Shown here: piece after piece, positions 7,020 through 15,578 of the stretch
Position numbering within the stretch: position 1 is the stretch's first letter
Layout of the letters: every line of letters starts with the position of its first letter
Source: Parcubacteria group bacterium RIFCSPLOWO2_01_FULL_48_18
Lineage (GTDB): Bacteria; Patescibacteriota; Minisyncoccia; UBA6257; WO2-01-48-18
Assembly: GCA_001824435.1 (NCBI GenBank)
Contig: MHXH01000001.1
Coordinates: forward strand, 1-48,012
Direction of reading: 5' to 3'
DNA: 48,012 nt
The notes under the pieces: model-generated
The model's database searches: none
Seen by the model: only the letters and a program-made list of their open reading frames with translations
Told to the model about the DNA's origin: nothing
Program-made: the position numbers and the translations under genes

Positions 7020-7050
7020 CTGCCGGTTCTATGCGCGCCGGCGGTTTTTT
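7020..7050 (+). terminator. rho-independent terminator
   Basis: CTGCCGG (7020-7026) pairs with CCGGCGG (7038-7044) with one wobble pair, followed by six T. The rest of 7051-7250 holds a decayed GCTCAGGATCTTCGAC repeat remnant and no gene. Confidence 0.85.
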
Positions 7051-7250
7051 AATACCGTCATAAGATAAGGCCCTAACCCTTCGTTATGCTCAGGATCTTC
7101 GACGTCGTCCACGATGATGGAGTAGCGCCCTAAAGGGATGGCGTCATTACTGATTTGAAATCCTTCCAGCGAACGTAGTAACAGATTTACAAACGATAAA
7201 CATACTTATAAACTTGAGAATGTAAGGATGTCTTTTGGAATAGGGTATTT

Positions 7251-7469
7251 ATGAAGTTGTCTGTAATCGCAAAACCGCGGGCAAAAAAGGAAAAAGTGGA
7301 AAAAATTGATGACACCCATTTTATGGTCGTAGTGAAAGAGCCGCCGGTTGGCGGACGAGCAAATGAAGCGATTGCAAAAGCGCTTGCCGGTTATTTTGGC
7401 ATAAGCCGTTCGCGGGTTCGACTACTATCCGGATTTTCGTCAAAGCAAAAGGTATTTGAGATTGAATAA
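7251..7469 (+). CDS. DUF167/YggU family protein
   Basis: This 72-residue protein matches the DUF167 (YggU, COG1872) family. The family pattern VKEPPVGGRANEAIAKALA is intact, followed by SRVRLLSGFSSKQKVFEI. Family members are small alpha/beta proteins of unknown biochemical role. It is complete. The stop lies 4 nt before the ATG of mutM, so the two are surely co-transcribed and perhaps translationally coupled. Confidence 0.88.
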   Translation: MKLSVIAKPRAKKEKVEKIDDTHFMVVVKEPPVGGRANEAIAKALAGYFGISRSRVRLLSGFSSKQKVFEIE

Positions 7470-7473
7470 GGAT

Positions 7474-8340
7474 ATGCCCGAACTTACTGAAGTAGAACTT
7501 ACGATGAGAGTGCTCAAGCCGATGATCGTCGGCAAAAGTATCTTGGATTTTTCAACCGATTGGCCGCGTGGATTAAAGAGCGTTTTGAAACTGCCGGCAA
7601 TAAAAAGGGAAATCCGCGGCAGAAAAATCGCGCGTCTTAAAAGGCGCGGCAAGGTTCTTTTCATGGAAACTTCCTCGTCGTCGAAACGTTCATTCGCCTT
7701 GCACCTTCGGATGTCCGGGTCTCTTTTGTGGGGTTTTTCGGATAAACTCCGCTTGCATACCGATCGTAAGCACGTGCATTTCAATTGGAGATTTACGAGC
7801 GGAGAAGAATTGTGGTTCTCCGATCCGCGTAAATTTGGCGTAGTTTGGTATGGCACGCCGGAGGAGATGAATGACGAGCGATACTTGCGCACCCTTGGGC
7901 CGGATGCGGCCTCGATAACCCCATCCGAATTCCGTAATCGGATTACAAAGCACCGCGGGATGCTGAAGCCCTTCCTCTTGCGTCAGGATTTTATAGCCGG
8001 CCTCGGAAATATTATCGTTGACGAAATGTTGTGGGAGGCCAAGCTTCATCCGCGACATCCCGCGGAATTTCTCGTGTACTCGGACATCGAGCGGTTGTAC
8101 GCCTGTATGAAAAAGGTCATCCGATGCATTCTTGCCGCGGAAGGAAATACCGTTCGGAATTGGATCATGCCGGATGGTACAGAGGGGCGTTCTGCTTTGC
8201 GGCTTAGGGTTTATGACCGAAAGGGCCAGCCGTGTGTTCGATGCAGCCGTCCCATTGGCCGTATCGTCGTCGGCGGGCGCGGTACCCATGTATGTTCGAA
8301 GTGCCAAAGAGTTTCTAGTCCTGCATCGATGAAGGACTGA
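7474..8340 (+). CDS. mutM: formamidopyrimidine-DNA glycosylase (Fpg/MutM)
   Basis: This 288-residue DNA repair enzyme removes 8-oxoguanine and cuts the abasic site. I choose ATG 7474 because the catalytic proline must be residue 2 (MPELTEVE; E3 is the acid). Family motifs are present: the K60 beta-hairpin lysine (RRGK), GLGNIIVDE, and a C-terminal zinc finger CVRC...CSKC containing GRGTHVC with the catalytic Arg. The first motif reads PELTEVE where PELPEVE is usual, a mild change. It works in the same pathway as the MTH1-like Nudix hydrolase near 43000, which clears 8-oxo-dGTP from the pool. Confidence 0.95.
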   Translation: MPELTEVELTMRVLKPMIVGKSILDFSTDWPRGLKSVLKLPAIKREIRGRKIARLKRRGKVLFMETSSSSKRSFALHLRMSGSLLWGFSDKLRLHTDRKHVHFNWRFTSGEELWFSDPRKFGVVWYGTPEEMNDERYLRTLGPDAASITPSEFRNRITKHRGMLKPFLLRQDFIAGLGNIIVDEMLWEAKLHPRHPAEFLVYSDIERLYACMKKVIRCILAAEGNTVRNWIMPDGTEGRSALRLRVYDRKGQPCVRCSRPIGRIVVGGRGTHVCSKCQRVSSPASMKD

Positions 8341-8361
8341 CCGGCGCCGTTCTCGATATGC

Positions 8362-8545
8362 TAAGGGCTTGTAAATAAATAACCTTCCCATCTCGCTTCC
8401 ATCTTCACCCCATTTTCGGCTTTTCCTCAATCGCAGAATCTTCACCGTAGCGCTGCTACGCTTCAGATTCCGCTCAATCGGAAAAACCGAATCTGGGGCA
8501 AATCTGTAACCGAATCTGCAAAGGTTATTTATTTACAAGCCCTAA
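8362..8545 (+). mobile_element. MITE-like long-hairpin element 1 with TAA target duplication
   Basis: Perfect 22-bp terminal inverted repeats lie at 8365-8386 and 8521-8542, beginning GGGCTTGTAAATAAATAA. Both ends are flanked by TAA (8362-8364 and 8543-8545), a plausible target-site duplication of the TNA type seen with some IS5-family transposases. The inside is also an imperfect palindrome around GTAGCGCTGCTAC (CCCCATTTTCGG against CCGAATCTGGGG), so the whole 178 bp can fold into one hairpin. No coding capacity; its transposase is not in the window. Confidence 0.75.
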
Positions 8546-8554
8546 GAAGCGTCA

Positions 8555-8583
8555 TTGACGGCGCTTGCCGTAAATGCTAGTTT
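8555..8583 (+). promoter_or_regulatory. promoter with extended -10
   Basis: TTGACG (8555-8560) and TGCTAGTTT (-10 at 8578-8583) have a 17-nt spacer. The promoter begins 9 nt after the target duplication of the hairpin element. Confidence 0.6.
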
Positions 8584-8623
8584 GGACATTGGATCATAGA
8601 TAAAAAGAAAAGGAGTGTCGCCA

Positions 8624-8944
8624 ATGCCCGGAGCGGACGTTGTCATTGAGATCAATTACGACATCAATAATCCGGAGAAGACGGTCATACGGACAAATGC
8701 AAAAGAGAGTGCGCTTCCCGAACTGCTTGAAACATTTTTGCTCGCGCAAAGGGGCAAGGGCAAGGATGAGCGTCCGCCAAATTTAAAAGACGAGTACAAG
8801 ATTACAATCCGGCTAGATTTAAGCGACGACACGTTCTATACGACCAGCGATACGGGTAATGAGGCATTGACGGGCGGAATTGTGTTGGACGTGTTAGAGC
8901 GCCTTGATCAAATGACAATTACTGGTTTGGCAGAAGATCCTTAG
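8624..8944 (+). CDS. hypothetical acidic protein
   Basis: The 106-residue acidic protein is not recognised. ATG 8624 is chosen over in-frame GTG 8615 because AAAGGAG sits 8-9 nt upstream of the ATG and itself overlaps the GTG. It begins MPGADVVIEINYDINNPEK and contains Asp/Thr-rich strands (YKITIRLDLSDDTFYTTSD), suggesting a small alpha/beta fold. It forms a single transcription unit between its own promoter and terminator. Confidence 0.65.
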   Translation: MPGADVVIEINYDINNPEKTVIRTNAKESALPELLETFLLAQRGKGKDERPPNLKDEYKITIRLDLSDDTFYTTSDTGNEALTGGIVLDVLERLDQMTITGLAEDP

Positions 8945-8953
8945 AGTCATCGC

Positions 8954-8979
8954 ACCGCGTGATAATTCGCGCGGTTTTT
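8954..8979 (+). terminator. rho-independent terminator
   Basis: ACCGCG (8954-8959) pairs with CGCGGT (8970-8975), followed by a T run. Confidence 0.8.
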
Positions 8980-9003
8980 CATTTCTGCGGCAATAACCAA
9001 AGT

Positions 9004-9128
9004 GAAGCTCCGCCGACGGGAGTCGGCGGCTTCTTTCGATTCGGTGCGGAGCAAAACCCCGCACCGAAAGCCCTTCGGGCTGGGCACTTTCGTCCCCAGA
9101 CAAGAGCCCGGGGCTTTCTGGTGCGGGG
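9004..9128 (+). repeat. cluster of palindromes
   Basis: Two structures lie here. CCGCCGAC/GTCGGCGG, extended by GAAG/CTTC (9004-9033), is a terminator-like hairpin ending in TTT. A larger inverted repeat pairs CCCCGCACCGAAAGCCC (9057-9073) with GGGCTTTCTGGTGCGGGG (9111-9128). The second structure reappears in diverged form at 47794-47864, so it is a dispersed element. Confidence 0.7.
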
Positions 9129-9170
9129 TAAGTCCCCTAGCCACAATAGCGCATTTGATATTTTTTAAGG

Positions 9171-10844
9171 ATGCGTCAGTATAAACGAATGAGCCTTGAT
9201 GTACAGAAAAAACTATTGTTACTCTTCTTCCTTGCGGTTATCTTCTTGTATTCGTTCAATCGGATAGGAGGGTCCGACATTTTTTATCATTTAAAAACCG
9301 GGGAGATTATTTGGGAGACGAAACACGTGCCCCAATATGACCTGTTTTCTTATTCTGCCTTAGGAGCGCGATGGATTACGCATGAGTGGCTTGCCGAACT
9401 GATCTTTTATGGAGTGTATGCTCTCGGGGGATTCTGGGCCCTTCTTGCGTGTGTTGCTTTGTTGTCGGCGGCGGCTCATTATTTTTTGCTTAAGACCGCA
9501 CTGCTTAAAGGAGCGGACATTCATGTGGCCGTACTTGTGTTTCTTGCGGTAGGGTTTGTCGGTTTTCGTTTTTGGAACGCAAGGCCGCAGGTCTTTGCTT
9601 TTCTGGCTCTGGCGCTGCTTTTGTATTTCCTTGAGCAGTATCAGTCTTCGCGTCAAAAAAAGTATCTGGCGTTTTCAGTCGGAGCAGTGTGGTTGTGGGC
9701 AAATATGAATGCAAGCGTAATACTGGGACTCTCGGTGTTTGGCGTCTACGCGGCAGCCGCCCTGTTAAAGAAAAAGAAGGAAAGGGGATTCGCGCGCTAT
9801 CTTATTGCGGGGTTTTTGGCTGCGGCTGTTTTGTCGCTTTTCAATCCCAACGCGTATCGCGCGCACGCCTATTATCTTGAGATATTGCCGGTTATACAAA
9901 TGCTTAATATTGTTGAATGGAGATCGATCGTGGAGTTTTGGAGCGGCTTTGACATTAAAATTGTCATCGCGGTCATGATTGGCGCGGCTGTTTTTCTGGC
10001 GTATCGACTGGGCATTAAAAAACAGAGCCGTGATCTCATCTGGCTCGTGTTGGCGCTCGGCGCTTCTTGGATGCCGTTTATCTCCGTCCGGCATCGGTCT
10101 TTTTGGGCGCTTATGATTTCAGTGCCACTCGCGTGGCAGTTGTCCTTGCTCTTCAAAGATTTCATCATACAACATCTCCGCGTTCTTGGCAGAGTTACGT
10201 TTGCGGTACTGGCGGTTTTATTCTTTTATCGACTCGCGCACCTTCCGGCAAGTTATGTAAAAACGGAGAGCTTGCCAATTTATCCGAAGGAAGCAGCCGA
10301 GTTCGTCGTGCAAAGCGGTTTGAAAGGACCTTTGTTCAATTTGTATGACAGCGGCGGATATCTCATTTGGCGGCTGTGGCCGCACGAGAAAGTGTTCATC
10401 GACGGCCGCTCGGAAGTGTATGCGGGCGACCCCGTCCGAGACTACCTCGCAATTAAAAACAATGCATCAAGCGCCGCCCATCTTATTGACGAGCAATACG
10501 GTATTCGATACTTTTTGGTCCCGTATCACCGGACGATCCGTACGCGATTTGACGCGCTGGTCGCTTCGCTCTTGAAGCGGGATTGGCGCATCGTCTGGTG
10601 GGATGACGTATATGTCATTGTTGTTCGTAACGACGAAATCAACCGAAAGGTTATTGAACAGTATGGTTTAACGTATGTGAGTCCTTTTGCGCAGCCCGAA
10701 CAGATAGGCGCAGAGCACGCGGGAGCCGCCGTTGAGGAATTGCTGAAATTATTAGAACGATCGCCGAATTCCAAGGTGATTGAAGCATATGCGAAAGATG
10801 TATTGAAGCTTTACGGCGTAGGTCATCTCCGTCCGGATAAATAA
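9171..10844 (+). CDS. multi-pass membrane protein, GT-C glycosyltransferase-like
   Basis: The 557-residue protein has about ten membrane helices followed by a soluble C-terminal domain of about 200 residues. The first outside loop carries DIFYHLKTGEIIWE and then RWITHEWLAELIFY, the acidic-aromatic pattern near the start of GT-C-fold, dolichol-type glycosyltransferase relatives (the ArnT/PMT/OST-like superfamily). Such enzymes move sugars from polyprenyl-phosphate carriers to proteins or lipids outside the membrane. The exact donor and acceptor cannot be read. A second in-frame ATG at 9189 is possible. It has an AAGG just before ATG 9171. Confidence 0.7.
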   Translation: MRQYKRMSLDVQKKLLLLFFLAVIFLYSFNRIGGSDIFYHLKTGEIIWETKHVPQYDLFSYSALGARWITHEWLAELIFYGVYALGGFWALLACVALLSAAAHYFLLKTALLKGADIHVAVLVFLAVGFVGFRFWNARPQVFAFLALALLLYFLEQYQSSRQKKYLAFSVGAVWLWANMNASVILGLSVFGVYAAAALLKKKKERGFARYLIAGFLAAAVLSLFNPNAYRAHAYYLEILPVIQMLNIVEWRSIVEFWSGFDIKIVIAVMIGAAVFLAYRLGIKKQSRDLIWLVLALGASWMPFISVRHRSFWALMISVPLAWQLSLLFKDFIIQHLRVLGRVTFAVLAVLFFYRLAHLPASYVKTESLPIYPKEAAEFVVQSGLKGPLFNLYDSGGYLIWRLWPHEKVFIDGRSEVYAGDPVRDYLAIKNNASSAAHLIDEQYGIRYFLVPYHRTIRTRFDALVASLLKRDWRIVWWDDVYVIVVRNDEINRKVIEQYGLTYVSPFAQPEQIGAEHAGAAVEELLKLLERSPNSKVIEAYAKDVLKLYGVGHLRPDK

Positions 10845-10909
10845 CCCCCACTTTTTAAGTACCTCACGTTTGATTTCCCCTCCGCCGTTTTCTATCATTA
10901 AGAGGTTTT

Positions 10910-11743
10910 ATGATCGGCGTACTGCTCGCATTTTTCGGCAGTTTGTTTGAAGAAGCTTCTACGGCCATCGGCAAGGCAGAGGCCGAGCAGAAGAAGGAAA
11001 CCATCTACTCGATGGCGTTTTTTAGCCTTTTTTGGGGCGTCGTGTGGTTTTCGGGGATCATATTGATCAAGCAGCAGTTTGCATTTTCTGCCGCTTCACT
11101 TCCGTCTTTTATTGCGCGGGCCATTTTTGAGATCATTCTTATTCATATGAGTACTATTGCGATCGTGCAGTCGGAGCGAAGCGTGTTTGGGTTTATTCGC
11201 ACCGGCACGATGCCGCTGTTGCTCGCGGTAGACTTCTTACTCGGGTATCAGATCAAGCCTATCCATCTCATCGGCATCGGCGTTATCGTCATGACGCTGT
11301 TTGCGGTATTCGCCAATCACGGAATTAAAAAAACCGGCCTTCGGTTTGTAGTTCTTTCCACACTTTTTCCGGTAGTCACCATCTCTTTGTATAAATACAA
11401 CATCACCCATTTTAATTCTGTGGAGGCTGAACAATTTTTAATGTCCGCGGTATTGTTATCGTATACGTTTTTTTCCGCCATGAAGTTCGGGCGGGAGAAT
11501 CCGTTGAAACTCATCACCAGGCCGATCTTTTTCTTCCAATCGTTTTCGCACGGAATTGGATCAGCGGTAGTGAGCTTTGCTTATCTCTATGCCCCTGCAT
11601 CCATTATTACGTCGGCAAAGAGGTCATCGGCGGTTCTGTGGTCGTTGTTGTCCGGCAACGTGTATTTCCATGAACGAAACCTGCTATTAAAATTGGCTCT
11701 AGGCGTATTCCTTGCATTCGGGCTTGCGCTTTTGGCGTTGTAG
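10910..11743 (+). CDS. EamA/DMT-superfamily-like transporter
   Basis: The 277-residue protein consists almost entirely of about ten hydrophobic helices in two halves, the layout of the drug/metabolite transporter (EamA) superfamily. The half-boundaries carry typical features (SVFGFIRTGTMPLLLAVDFLLGYQ and ITSAKRSSAVLWSLLSGNVYFHE, near the ends of the halves). The substrate is unknown. An AAGAGG element precedes ATG 10910, and a TATCAT box at 10893-10898 may be its -10. Confidence 0.7.
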   Translation: MIGVLLAFFGSLFEEASTAIGKAEAEQKKETIYSMAFFSLFWGVVWFSGIILIKQQFAFSAASLPSFIARAIFEIILIHMSTIAIVQSERSVFGFIRTGTMPLLLAVDFLLGYQIKPIHLIGIGVIVMTLFAVFANHGIKKTGLRFVVLSTLFPVVTISLYKYNITHFNSVEAEQFLMSAVLLSYTFFSAMKFGRENPLKLITRPIFFFQSFSHGIGSAVVSFAYLYAPASIITSAKRSSAVLWSLLSGNVYFHERNLLLKLALGVFLAFGLALLAL

Positions 11744-11843
11744 AGATAACACAAGTCTAATACGGCTGCGGTCAATCTTTTCCGGTCGTATCTTGACTTG
11801 CTTGGCGAGAGGCGGCGTGCGTAGTAGGATAAATAGAAAGGGC

Positions 11844-12353
11844 ATGAGAAAATTCATTGCAATATCAGTGTTATGGTTTGTCGTTGCCGGGATTGCATTC
11901 GGGCATGGTTTTGGCCAGACGCTTGAGAAAGCAGTTGGCGAGTACGCCATTGATGTTGATTATGACGTTGAAGCGCTTGTTGCCGGAGAGTTAGTGCGTT
12001 TCAACTTGAACATATGGAATGAGGATCGGACCGAGCAAGTTGCATTTGACGACGTATGGGCGCGTATTGCTCCTCAAGCAGGAGGAATTTCGTTTGCCGG
12101 CAGTTTCTCGCGGCCACAGGTTGGTTCCGCGGGATTCTCGTACGCTTTTCCCCGGCCCGGCGCATATGACCTTTCCGTTCGTTTCCAAAAAGGAGGCGAG
12201 CAGATTGTCGAGGAAGTTTCTCTTCCGCTCACGGTAGGAGAGGGCAAGGCGAGAGAGGGCGGCGGCAGCACAGACGTAGTTGTCGGAGGAATTTTGGGTC
12301 TTCTCGTCGGAGTTCTCATTGGGTTTTTTCTTAAAAAACGCTCTGCGGTTTGA
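11844..12353 (+). CDS. exported, membrane-anchored beta-sandwich protein
   Basis: I start this 169-residue protein at ATG 11844, with AAAGGG just upstream. A longer in-frame extension is not supported. It has a signal peptide (MRKFIAISVLWFVVAGIAFG), a 110-residue beta-rich domain and a Gly-rich linker. A C-terminal membrane helix (VVVGGILGLLVGVLIGFFL) ends in KKR. The domain, with AGELVRFNLNIWNED and FPRPGAYDLSVRF, resembles YtkA/CopC-like immunoglobulin folds. Those are often found in metal or redox membrane systems, but no metal ligands are obvious here. Confidence 0.65.
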   Translation: MRKFIAISVLWFVVAGIAFGHGFGQTLEKAVGEYAIDVDYDVEALVAGELVRFNLNIWNEDRTEQVAFDDVWARIAPQAGGISFAGSFSRPQVGSAGFSYAFPRPGAYDLSVRFQKGGEQIVEEVSLPLTVGEGKAREGGGSTDVVVGGILGLLVGVLIGFFLKKRSAV

Positions 12354-12400
12354 AGCGCGTCTTTTTACGTTTATGACGTTCTCCATGACTTTTACCCGCG

Positions 12401-12430
12401 CTGATACGCCACGCAGCCGCGTTTTATAAT
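12401..12430 (+). promoter_or_regulatory. promoter of the MgtA-like gene
   Basis: A perfect TATAAT (12425-12430) ends 6 nt before ATG 12437, so the mRNA would begin at about the start codon (leaderless). The -35 is weak (CTGATA at 12401-12406, 18-nt spacer). Confidence 0.55.
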
Positions 12431-12436
12431 TATTTT

Positions 12437-14983
12437 ATGGGGGAAAACAGCGTGTTTACAGAAAAAGAAAAGAACACCGGTTGGTATAAATCTGTTTCGT
12501 TGTTGAGCGTGGAAGAAGCGTTTGGGAGATTTGAGTCATCGATGGAGGGACTTTCCGGCGAGGAGGCCCTTGCGAGGCTTGCGCGATACGGCATGAATAA
12601 AATGGAAAGCGACGAGCGGTCGTCCGCGCATATTTTTGTGCGCCAATTGAAATCGCCGTTCGTGTATCTTTTGTTTGGGGCCGCTGCGATTGCGGCGCTT
12701 GCCGGGGAGATTATTGACGCGGGCATGATCGGTTTTTTTATCGCGGTCAATACGATGATCGGATTTTATCAGGAATATCACGCGGAGAAGACTTCCAGAA
12801 GATTGAGGAAATATTGGCATGGAAAAACCCGTGTATTGCGCGATGGAACGTGGGGTACGACGGAAGACAGTAAATTGATGCCCGGCGACATTGTTGAGAT
12901 CCGCGCCGGCGATAAAATTCCAGCCGACATCCGCATCGTGAGAGCTAAAAACTTTTTTGTCGACGAATCGGTGCTGACCGGCGAATCGTCGGCAGTGGCA
13001 AAGAACGCGAGTCCTCTGTTCCAAGAGCCGTCCGATTACCATGAGGCATCCAATATCGGTTTTGCCGGCACGTCGGCGGTAATGGGAGAGGCGATCGCGA
13101 TGGTGTGCGCCACCGGAAAACATTCGTCGCTGGGAAGGCTTACGGCGTTGGTGGCAGAAACGAAAGCGGAAACAGTATTTGAAAAACACATTAGCGAATT
13201 CGGCAGTTTTGTTCTTAAGCTTGTTTCGCTCACGCTCCTTTTTGTTTTTTTGCTTAATCTTGGTTTTAAAGGGATCGGAAGGATCGAGGAATTGCTTATT
13301 TTCTCCGTCGCTCTTGCAGTTGGCGTCATTCCGGAGGCGTTGCCGCTGGTTATGACGTTTTCGTTTTCCCGCGCGGCCCTTCGCATGGCAAAAAAACATG
13401 TCGTAGTAAAACGCCTCTCTGCGATTAACGATTTAGGCAGCATCGATGTGTTGTGCACCGATAAGACAGGAACGTTGACGAAACATGCGATGACCGTGGT
13501 TGATGTGCATGCGCCAGACCCTCGCGTATGCATACGGTATGCCCTGCTTGGCTCTTCGTATCTGACCGTCAGTAAAAAAGAAGAAGTGGAGAATGAATTT
13601 GACAAGGCGTTGTGGCTGTACGCTGGCGAAGAAGTCCAATTGATACTTTCGCGCGCGCGCATGATTGAAGAGCTTCCGTTTGATCCAGAGCGGCGGAAGA
13701 ATAGCGTGCTGTTTGAAGTCGGCGGCCGGCGCGAGCTCGCGGTGCGAGGATTTCCCGAAGGGCTTATTGCGGACAGGAACCACAGCACGCGCAAGTCCGG
13801 CCTTGAGGCATATATAAAGGATCAGGGGTTTAAAGGAAGGCGGCTTCTTGCGATCGCGCGCAAGCAAGATTCATTCGGAAATTCTCTTTCGCTCGAGGAT
13901 GAAACCGATCTTGAGTTTTTGGGGCTTATTGCATTCGAAGAATCGCTTAAGGAGGGGACTCTGTTTGCAGTGAAAAGGGCCGCGCAGTTGGGCGTGCAGG
14001 TAAAAATACTCACCGGAGACGCGCGAGAAGTTGCCGGCGCAGTCGGCCACAGGCTTGGCCTTATTGATCGGCCGGAAGACGTTATCACCGGCAAAGAATT
14101 TGAAACACTTCCCCTGCATAAGCAAATAGAAGAGATTCGTTCCCGCCATGTGTTTTCACGAGTCAATCCGGAGCAGAAGTTGTCTATTATTTCCCTCATT
14201 GAACAGCAAGGACATTCGGTTGGTTTTTTAGGAGAAGGCTTTAATGACGCCCCGGCTCTTAAGAAGGCTAATGTTTCGCTTGTCGTGCAGGAAGGATCTG
14301 ATGTGGCGCGGGATAGCGCTGATGTCATTCTGTTGAGGAGAACATTGACGGTTATCATCGACGGCATTGAAGAAGGAAGAAGGTCGTTTGCGAACACCAT
14401 TAAATATCTGCGCATCACGTTGGCATCGAACTTCGGCAATTTCTACGCCGTGGCAATCGCGTCGCTGCTGGTACCGTTTTTACCGATGCTGCCCACGCAA
14501 ATCCTTTTGGTAAATGTATTGACGGACATGCCCATGATTTTAATTGCCGCCGACACGGTTGTTCCTTCAGATTTAAGAAAACCGAATAAATACCGCGCGC
14601 ACGATATTATCATTGCGGCCACGGTCTTGGGAATTATCAGCAGCATATTTGATTTTATTACGTTTGTATTGTTCAAGAACCTCGGCCAGGCGCACTTGCA
14701 GACATATTGGTTTATCGTAAGCGTGCTGACAGAGCTTACGCTGATTTATTCGCTTAGGACTCGTAATCTTTTCTTTCGGGGAGCGCGCGTGCCGTTTTCG
14801 CTTGCATTTCTTACGCTTGCTGCCGCTGGGGTTGCCGTTATTTTGCCGCGCATCTCCTTCGGGCAAGAGATATTCGGATTTGTGGCGCCGCAGGCCGCGC
14901 CCCTGGCGATTGCATCAGGTATTGTCGTTCTTTACTTTATTTCTTCCGAGGTTGCAAAAGGGTGGTTTCGGAAAACAGGTTGA
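12437..14983 (+). CDS. P-type cation ATPase, MgtA-like (magnesium import type)
   Basis: This 848-residue P-type ATPase is closest to the MgtA/MgtB (P3B) group. It has an N-terminal cation-ATPase domain, TGES, PEALP in the fourth helix and DVLCTDKTGTLT. The late helices include ASNFGNFYAVAIASLLVPF, LPMLPTQILLVNVLTDMPM and, further on, YWFIVSVLTELTLIYSLRTR, all close to MgtA. Family members import Mg2+ into the cytoplasm. One oddity: the hinge motif is GEGFND where nearly all P-type ATPases have GDGxND, and the changed Asp helps hold the catalytic Mg2+. Activity may be altered or lost. A perfect -10 box 6 nt upstream indicates a leaderless transcript. Confidence 0.85.
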   Translation: MGENSVFTEKEKNTGWYKSVSLLSVEEAFGRFESSMEGLSGEEALARLARYGMNKMESDERSSAHIFVRQLKSPFVYLLFGAAAIAALAGEIIDAGMIGFFIAVNTMIGFYQEYHAEKTSRRLRKYWHGKTRVLRDGTWGTTEDSKLMPGDIVEIRAGDKIPADIRIVRAKNFFVDESVLTGESSAVAKNASPLFQEPSDYHEASNIGFAGTSAVMGEAIAMVCATGKHSSLGRLTALVAETKAETVFEKHISEFGSFVLKLVSLTLLFVFLLNLGFKGIGRIEELLIFSVALAVGVIPEALPLVMTFSFSRAALRMAKKHVVVKRLSAINDLGSIDVLCTDKTGTLTKHAMTVVDVHAPDPRVCIRYALLGSSYLTVSKKEEVENEFDKALWLYAGEEVQLILSRARMIEELPFDPERRKNSVLFEVGGRRELAVRGFPEGLIADRNHSTRKSGLEAYIKDQGFKGRRLLAIARKQDSFGNSLSLEDETDLEFLGLIAFEESLKEGTLFAVKRAAQLGVQVKILTGDAREVAGAVGHRLGLIDRPEDVITGKEFETLPLHKQIEEIRSRHVFSRVNPEQKLSIISLIEQQGHSVGFLGEGFNDAPALKKANVSLVVQEGSDVARDSADVILLRRTLTVIIDGIEEGRRSFANTIKYLRITLASNFGNFYAVAIASLLVPFLPMLPTQILLVNVLTDMPMILIAADTVVPSDLRKPNKYRAHDIIIAATVLGIISSIFDFITFVLFKNLGQAHLQTYWFIVSVLTELTLIYSLRTRNLFFRGARVPFSLAFLTLAAAGVAVILPRISFGQEIFGFVAPQAAPLAIASGIVVLYFISSEVAKGWFRKTG

Positions 14984-15065
14984 AAAAATGACCAAGCCGA
15001 TGTTTGGTTATTTTGACGTTTTTTTGTCATTGCGACGCCGTAGAGTTGATAGCTTCGTGTTCCTT

Positions 15066-15103
15066 TTTCTATCCCCCGATTCGCGCGAATCGGGGGATAG
15101 AAA
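15066..15103 (+). terminator. perfect 38-nt palindrome, probable bidirectional terminator
   Basis: The half-site TTTCTATCCCCCGATTCGC (15066-15084) is followed directly by its exact complement (15085-15103). It lies between the plus-strand ATPase gene and the minus-strand IS66 remnant. Its ends carry T-runs on both strands, as expected for a two-way terminator. It could also be an element end. Confidence 0.6.
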
Positions 15104-15133
15104 GTATGAGGAGGGGACTGGCACTGTAACTCC

Positions 15134-15556
15134 TCACATCCCTGCGAGATAATCCCGAAGCGTGCCACGCTGTTTGCATGACAACAACATTGAGAGAAGG
15201 ATAGCCGTTGTTTCTGCCGTTCGCTCGCACAGTGAGCCGAATGATATCTTCCGTTTGAGCACGAGGCGCCGCAGTGACCGCTCGGCAGCGTCATTATTAG
15301 ACGCGGCGTTCGGATATTTGAGACAGGCGAGGTAGTTTGCCAAGCGTTGCCGCACTTGCGTCTTGATTCTCGCAAACTTCGCAGGATCACGCGTATCAGT
15401 GCAGGCAAATACGTTCAGTCGTTGGTGTAGTATGTTGTACTGGGAAGCGAGATCCGGCAAGCTGCTTGCGACTGCAAGATCAGCATAGATCGCTGCAAAG
15501 GAGTGGTAGGAACGGGTGCAGCGCGTACGTGTCTCTTGCTGCGTTTTGGGTCGCAT
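15134..15556 (-). pseudogene. C-terminal remnant of an IS66-family transposase
   Basis: The minus-strand frame of 140 residues has the IS66 transposase C-terminal signature: NNDAAERSLRRLVLKRK, then SFGSLCERTAETTAILLS. The N-terminal DNA-binding and zinc-finger parts and the first catalytic residues are missing. The 5' end abuts the promoter of the next plus-strand gene. No matching terminal repeats are seen, so it is an immobile fragment. Confidence 0.8.
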
Positions 15557-15560
15557 GCGC

Positions 15561-15566
15561 TATAAT
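15561..15566 (+). promoter_or_regulatory. -10 box of the DgkA-PAP2 gene
   Basis: Perfect TATAAT ending 12 nt before ATG 15579. A poor -35 (TTGCTG, 19-nt spacer) lies inside the IS66 remnant. The leader would be only about 5 nt. Confidence 0.5.
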
Positions 15567-15578
15567 GGAAATATACGG

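Noticed and set aside
12536-13399. Minus-strand frames opposite the MgtA-like gene
   Set aside because: Entirely antisense to conserved P-type ATPase motifs; composition is unlike a protein.
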